Shown: in pieces, positions 58,831-64,000 of the stretch
How the letters are laid out: each line of letters begins with the position of its first letter
How positions within the stretch are numbered: the stretch's first letter is position 1
Origin: Apostichopus japonicus
Lineage: Eukaryota > Echinodermata > Holothuroidea > Aspidochirotida > Stichopodidae
Assembly (NCBI RefSeq): GCF_037975245.1
Contig: NC_092569.1
Span: 4,736,501 to 4,800,500, forward strand
Reading direction: 5' to 3'
DNA: 64,000 nucleotides
Translations under genes and position numbers: made by a program
Notes under the pieces: model-generated
What the model saw: only the letters and a program-made list of their open reading frames with translations
Databases searched by the model: none
Told to the model about the DNA's origin: nothing

Positions 58831-60960
58831 TACCTCTTGCTTGTTTTCAATTTGGGACTTTTTCATCACCCTCTAACATGTAAATTGGCAATGTTTTGTA
58901 CAACTTTGATCGTTTGTTTTTGTGACTAATCTCTTATGATTAATCCTTCTGTCACTATGGACTTGATCCAGATGGTTAATATGAATCATTCTTACTGTTC
59001 ACCGACATTCAACAGATTTCACCATCATCCTTGAAAAAACCTCCTCCTTAGAAAGGTGGCCAAAGGAAAAATTTTATTTTTGGCTGACAAAAGAGGAACA
59101 ATATTCTAAACGTTCTGATGTGAAATTTGCACTGAGTTCCTACAAATCGTTTTCGAGACACCCACATCTTACGTTTACTTGTTTTCGTACCAAAAGTGAA
59201 CTTGAAGCAAACACTGTTTGCTCCAAGTTTCACTTAAGAAGATATATATTGTGACATTTTCAACTGTCAATATCTCCAAAATGAATTGCGTACAAATTTC
59301 ACCAGTATCCTTAGAATGTGTTCCTCTTTCATTGAGTCCAAACTATAAATTTTCCTCCGAACTATCTTGTTAAGGATGATTGATGATAAAAAAGAGGCAT
59401 CGCTGTTGAAGAACTGATACATCTATTAGTACTATAAGGAATTCTATGAGGCCAGTCTCAACTATGGACCTAGATCAGACATGTTGGTGACCCACATTCA
59501 ACATGGAGGTCCTGGATCGAATACCAGATAGAAACAAATTTAAAGCCCGATTTCAAGAGCTATGAAGATTGAATCCAAATCAGAGAACAGGGATAAACAA
59601 TCAAGTGTGTATAGGGTCTATAATTTCTGAAAGTCCCCAATTATTTTCATACTAAAGATCTAACATCCAAAAAAGTTTCGATCCAATAGCATAAAGTCCT
59701 TCATAGGTAAACTGACAAGCTGACACAGAAAACCAAGTTTAACATATACACACATGGGACAGACTGGTTGAAGTACCTCTTTAAGCTTGGTCAACCATTT
59801 TGCAAAAATAACAAGTTTTACTCGAAATAAATTTGCAACTCGGGCTTAACACTTTGAAAAATATCCCTCATCTCCCCACCCCCCCCCTCCTCAATGACTC
59901 AAAGACTTCAGTTCACTAACTGCTCTATAACCAAGCTTCACATTATATAATGAAGTTAAAATTGAACGTATTGAAGAATTTCCAATTTACATATATATAT
60001 ATATATATATATGTATATGATTATTACTGACAATGAAAAAGTGCCCGGGCGACAAAATGTTGAGAATCAAATCAAATCAAATTGATTAAGATTTGCCTTT
60101 GTTTGATCAATACTTTCAATCTTCTAATCTTCTCTTTGTCCCTATTCAGTTTATCTCCTACCTCTCCTCTCCCCTCCCCTCCCATTCCCCCACCCCCCCC
60201 CCCACATTGCTAAGTTCATGTTTCACAAACAGTTCCTGCAGCATTTGTGAATTATACAAGAGGTGAATTTAGCATTTTGACCATAGGTGACCATTTTTGG
60301 GTCTATCAAAATGGCCTGTCTTAGCACATTTGGGAGATTAGCTATTGTTTCACATAATGCTATATAAATTCAGAGTCTACAATATTCAAGGTATAAGGTA
60401 AAGTGATGTCTTTACCCAACAAAAATTACAGCAAGGAAGTGATGAAATAGGAAGTGGTAGATTTCATTCAGATAAGGATGATAATAGGAAAATGAGACAT
60501 GCTGTGGGAAGTGTATATGTTGTTTTCAAAGGACATTTATAGAGGGGGGAAAAATCATAAAAAAGCAAAAGCATTTGGGAAAATATTACTGGCCAAAAAT
60601 AATAGATCTATTTATTATTTTAAAATGTACAATGCAACAAGTAAAAGTGACTAAGGGGATATAGTTGTCCCAGGAAGAACATTTATCAACGTAAGGAATA
60701 AGTTCTCAAATAAAAACACAATATGACTCTTCTTAGGGAAGGTACTAGGAAAGAAGGCAAAATCCACCCATCAAATTTTAGTTTAGGGCCACTGAACTGT
60801 GGATCCAAGAGTACAAATCCACCACCCCAACCCCCTCCTCCCTTCCCTTCCAATGCATGTTAACTTCAACAAATTCTATTTTGCAACAAGAGAATTTCAA
60901 ATATGGAAATTATAGACTTATGGATGCATTAACACTTTTCTAGTCAACCATTCAAATGTG
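58830..60960. other. AT-rich non-coding stretch
   Basis: There is a TA run at 59990-60018, C tracts at 59878-59887 and 60191-60203, and a CCCCTCCC patch at 60170-60185. Two ACTATGGAC(T/C)..GATC.AGA.. segments (near 58958 and 59463) are weakly similar. No gene is supported. Confidence 0.45.
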
Positions 60961-60965
60961 TACAT

Positions 60966-61427
60966 GTGTTTCCAAATTCGAGATCCCATTCCATCATCAT
61001 ATTTCCAGTTGTTGCCATCGCCGATGCAAAAGATACCTTTCTTATTTTGCATTTTAAGCTTTGCACTATTTGGGTGTATGTAGAAGATTATACCTACGGC
61101 ACTCAGTCAACTTCCATATTTATATATATATATATACATACATATATAGATATATATATATATATACATACATATATAGATATATATATATATATATATA
61201 TAGATATATATAGATATATACATACATATACATACATATACATACAGATATATACATATAGATATATATACATGTATATATGTGTGTGTGTGTGTAGTAT
61301 GCTCTTCACACATACTGGGAAGTACCGACGACAGAGATTAGAGAGCAGTGTAGTGGAGGTCCTCGGACCTAACAATGTATGTTACCCCTTACAAAGAATG
61401 TATTATCAATTTAACCATCAGGAGTGA
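60966..61427 (+). CDS. 153-codon frame running through a TA/CATA microsatellite; doubtful
   Basis: Unique sequence (about 50 codons, hydrophobic [17 protein letters not shown]) leads into about 60 codons of Ile/Tyr repeats from the microsatellite. It leaves in the same frame into about 42 unique codons ([20 protein letters not shown]) and stops at a TGA at 61425-61427. The first codon is GTG. The frame surviving an approximately 180-bp simple repeat is curious, but TA/CATA repeats have no stop in this phase, so it may be chance. No family recognised. Confidence 0.17.
   Translation: MFPNSRSHSIIIFPVVAIADAKDTFLILHFKLCTIWVYVEDYTYGTQSTSIFIYIYIHTYIDIYIYIHTYIDIYIYIYIDIYRYIHTYTYIYIQIYTYRYIYMYICVCVCSMLFTHTGKYRRQRLESSVVEVLGPNNVCYPLQRMYYQFNHQE
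61116..61297. repeat. TA/CATA/GATA microsatellite with a terminal (TG)n
   Basis: About 180 bp of compound repeat: TA runs with CATA and GATA spacers, ending in TGTGTGTGTG. Confidence 0.95.
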
Positions 61428-61917
61428 AAGTAATGACGACAATGGCCCCCTAAGGTACCAAGGCCTCCAGGAATAACTGTCATGATGTTTTACTCTTTTT
61501 TTTCTTGCTTCTTCTTCTTCCTGCTTTTTTTTTTTACACTAGACCCAGAAGGAAGAAACTTCTTTTTAAAACATTTTCTTTTGCTGTTATTTAAAAGCCA
61601 TTTTTAAAAAACAATCACTTCACTAACCCTTAGGATAACTTTAAGGTTTAAAATATTTGACAGGTAGGCATCATCTTGCCGGCTAACGACCAGTGTGCCA
61701 ATTTCAGAGCATACCTTAAAAAAAAAAAAAAGAGAGAGGGAAAGAAACTTTGCCCTTTCAAAAAAGAAGAAGAAGAAGAAAGAAAAAAAGAAAAAAAGTC
61801 AGAAAAGAATTTTTGGCTTGAGGGCTGTTCTCCTGTCTAGGGACTGCAAGCCTAGGACTGCCAAATTTATTTTGATAGCCCCTTTTTAAGTGTTTACGTC
61901 TTAGGAGGAACCCTGGT

Positions 61918-62165
61918 GGGCAGTTAATGAGACCGATGATAAGGAAAGCTCTGTTCCCTTGATCTGCCAGCAACATGAATGACGTCATCGGCCCGCCATG
62001 TTGGAAGCCCCAGCGATTCGTGAACATACCGAGCGTAATGAGCCCTGTAGCTACCAATGCTGCTAACCTGGGGAGAGGTATTGTTAGCCTCGTGGGGGTG
62101 GCTAATGACAAGTGGAGGTTCTGACATCGCCTGAAGCGTGACAATTGTTGCTACAAAAGCAGCCC
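61918..62165 (-). CDS. Candidate exon region, GC-rich pocket on the minus strand
   Basis: Two minus frames are open across this GC-rich, CpG-bearing pocket. One has ATG at 62127 and 67 residues, and is open upstream to about 62190. The other is 128 codons long with a TTG first codon; its middle is hydrophobic (RLAALVATGLITLGMF). An acceptor-like CCTCTCCCCAG|GT lies inside near 62070. I cannot tell which frame, if either, is used. No family recognised. Confidence 0.2.
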
Positions 62166-62354
62166 TGATGGTGGGTTCATCTTCTTATTAACCCCAGGTG
62201 AAGACTTTAAAAATAGACAAGGACGACAAAGTTTAGTCCAACAAATTTTAACCAAATCACAGACTTTATCCATTTTCTTTTGTCAAGTAAAAAACATGGA
62301 TTGTTTAAGATTACAATAATGACTCTCAAGAAAGAGACAGTAACCTAGACACTT

Positions 62355-62890
62355 AAAAGGAGACACAAACCCAAACAACCATCATTATTGATTTATGTGA
62401 TGGAGATAATTGTCATGAACAGCTTCCCCCCCCCCCCACCCCAAAAAACAGCTAAGCCAAATCTCAATCCAGTTTTAGGAGACATACAGCACAGACTTGA
62501 TCAAGTCTAAATGGAACAACATTGAGCCCCATGTGGTGGCTTCAGTATTTTGTGCTTTTTCTCTGTATTTATTTAAAATGTTTATTTTCTGTGATAGGAA
62601 TGGGCTTTGCAATTGCTGAATCTATAACAAAAAAAGGAAGCAATTAACACTAATTTGTTTTTTATTAATTAATTAACCTAATGATGACAATGGTTTCAGT
62701 GTCAATACTGCGAACATTCCACTCTACATGACAATACGACAGACCAAACAAAGAGAGAGGTAAAAAGGTTTCAGATCCTGGGTCCAGCAATATGACATCA
62801 CAGATTTACAAAAAGACAGATATTTTACGTAGTGTGCTGTAAAGACGGTATTCTCTGATCAGCTCCTTTGACATTTTTGATGTGTTACCA
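62355..62890 (+). repeat. Copy C of the dispersed repeat family
   Basis: Blocks in order: AACCATCATTATTGATTTATG (as in A), a C12 tract, AGACTTGATCAAGTCT (62493-62508), GGGCTTTGCAATTGC, GCAATTAACAC, an ATTA run, AATGATGACAATGG, TTTCAGTGTCAATACTG (62694-62710), AAAAAGGTTTCAGATCCTG, and GACATCACAGATTTACAAAA (62794-62813). It is the most complete copy. No terminal repeats or ORF were recognised. Confidence 0.65.
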
Positions 62891-63277
62891 CAACACTGTT
62901 GAATCTAAACAATAGGGTTTTTCCTTGATTTTATCCATATATGCAAAACATGGTATAGAGAAATCTGGCAGGTATGGCCAAAATTTCCAATTTTTGTAGA
63001 GTCGAATGAATCAACATTCAAGCTTGGACAAGATCATGAGGGGTCACATGAGGCTACAGCCCTGGCCAGGTAGAATTTGAAGGGGCCGGGGAAATACATG
63101 GAATAAAATATAGTGTATTCTCATGTTCATAATATATTTGATATAAGGTAAAAATAAATAGCGAGCAAAATGAGCACCTGGTTACATAATTGTCCCGAGG
63201 GCCACAGCCTGTCTCTTGACACCTCTTGATACGAACACAATATACAAACTTGTCATACCCATACACTCTTCCTTAAA

Positions 63278-63961
63278 ACCCTGCAAGTAAATAAGCTTAT
63301 ACCCTGCAGGTAGATAAGCTTATACTCTGCAGGTAGATATGCTCATACCCTACAGGTAGATAAGCTGCAGATAGATAAGCTTATACCCTACAGGTAGATT
63401 AGCTGATACCCTACAGGTAGATAAGCTTATACCCTGCAGGTAGATAAGCTTATACCCTACAGATAGAGAAGCTTATACCCTGCAGGTAGATAAGCTGATA
63501 CCCTGCAGGTATGAGCTTATACCCTGCAGGTAGATAAGCTGATACCCTGCAGATATATAAGCTTATACCCTGCAGTTAGATAAGCTTATACCCTACAGGT
63601 AGATAAGCTGATACCCTGCCAGTAGATAAGCTTATACCCTGCATGTAGATACGCTTATACCCTGCAGGTAGATAAGCTGATACCCTGCAGGTAGATAAGC
63701 TTATATCCTGCAGGTAGATAAACTTATACCCTGCAGGTAGATAAGCTACCCTGCACGCATATAAGCTTATACCCTGCAGGTAGATAAGCTGATACCTTGC
63801 AGGTAAATAAGCTGATACCCTGTAGGTAGATAAGCTTATACCCTGCAGGTAGATAAGCTGATACCCTGCAGATAGATAAGCTCATAACCTGCAGGTAGAT
63901 TAGCTTATACCCAATAGGTAGATTAGCTTTTACCCTGCAGGTAGATAAGCTTTTACCCTAT
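63278..63961. repeat. Minisatellite, 23 bp x about 30
   Basis: The unit is TAAGCTTATACCCTGCAGGTAGA, 23 bp, repeated about 30 times over 684 bp. Common variants are AAGCTG for AAGCTT and a few shortened units (near 63360, 63510, 63745). Each unit carries two palindromes, ATAAGCTTAT and CCTGCAGG. It ends 39 bp before the window edge. Confidence 0.97.
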
Positions 63962-64000
63962 CTTCAAATAGTGTTATCATCCTTTTTAAGAAGATTAATC

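Overview
This is a 64 kb window of AT-rich (roughly 35% GC by eye) eukaryotic nuclear DNA. It carries many microsatellites, several minisatellite arrays, homopolymer C/G tracts and SINE-like sequences. I recognise no protein family, no rRNA, no intact tRNA, no CRISPR array and no bacterial-style operon. A SINE-type 3' end (a 'ttatatagcgcc' core next to an AAT run, at 18.5 kb), the long C(n) and CnAm tracts and the repeat load suggest a marine invertebrate, perhaps an echinoderm. That is an inference from general appearance, not from a diagnostic gene.

Coding content. At this base composition a stop is expected about every 14 codons per frame, so a 64 kb window should contain dozens of open frames of 60-90 codons by chance. 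The longest frame here (219 codons, 51.0-51.7 kb) is built largely from tandem repeats. I therefore list only the better exon-like or small-ORF stretches, all at low confidence: those locally richer in GC, or flanked by good splice signals. The most suggestive are 27.26-27.43 kb (open frame ending at ACAG|GTAAGA), 28.74-28.93 kb, a broken plus-strand frame at 29.3-30.0 kb, a 57-codon frame at 34.46 kb, 10.38-10.63 kb, 12.3-12.6 kb (minus) and 40.94-41.10 kb (minus). The window is best read as intergenic or intronic.

Repeats. (1) An interspersed family, which I found by comparing the window with itself, has three to four copies with good support and one short fragment: 38.5-39.2, 52.5-52.8, 62.4-62.9 (plus), 58.4-58.6 and 24.5 kb (minus). 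The 38.6-39.0 kb copy has an internal 203-bp tandem duplication. (2) A decayed tRNA-derived SINE with A and B boxes lies on the minus strand at 53.7-54.0 kb, and SINE-type 3' tails lie at 18.5 kb and possibly 8.1 kb. (3) Tandem arrays: 55-56 bp x3 (12.95 kb), about 18 bp x7 (41.7 kb) beside about 147 bp x7 (41.9-42.9 kb), 21 bp x7 (50.15 kb), G-rich 12-mers (51.0 kb), about 25 bp x6 (51.3 kb) and 23 bp x about 30 (63.3-63.96 kb). (4) A nearly perfect 65-bp-arm hairpin at 35.67-35.80 kb abuts a TA microsatellite.

The most interesting regulatory-looking signal is at 49.83 kb: three perfect TGACCT hexamers with two exact 5-bp spacers, which is the DR5 layout of retinoic-acid response elements read on the minus strand. 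Everything else is ordinary AT-rich sequence in which I see no further structure.
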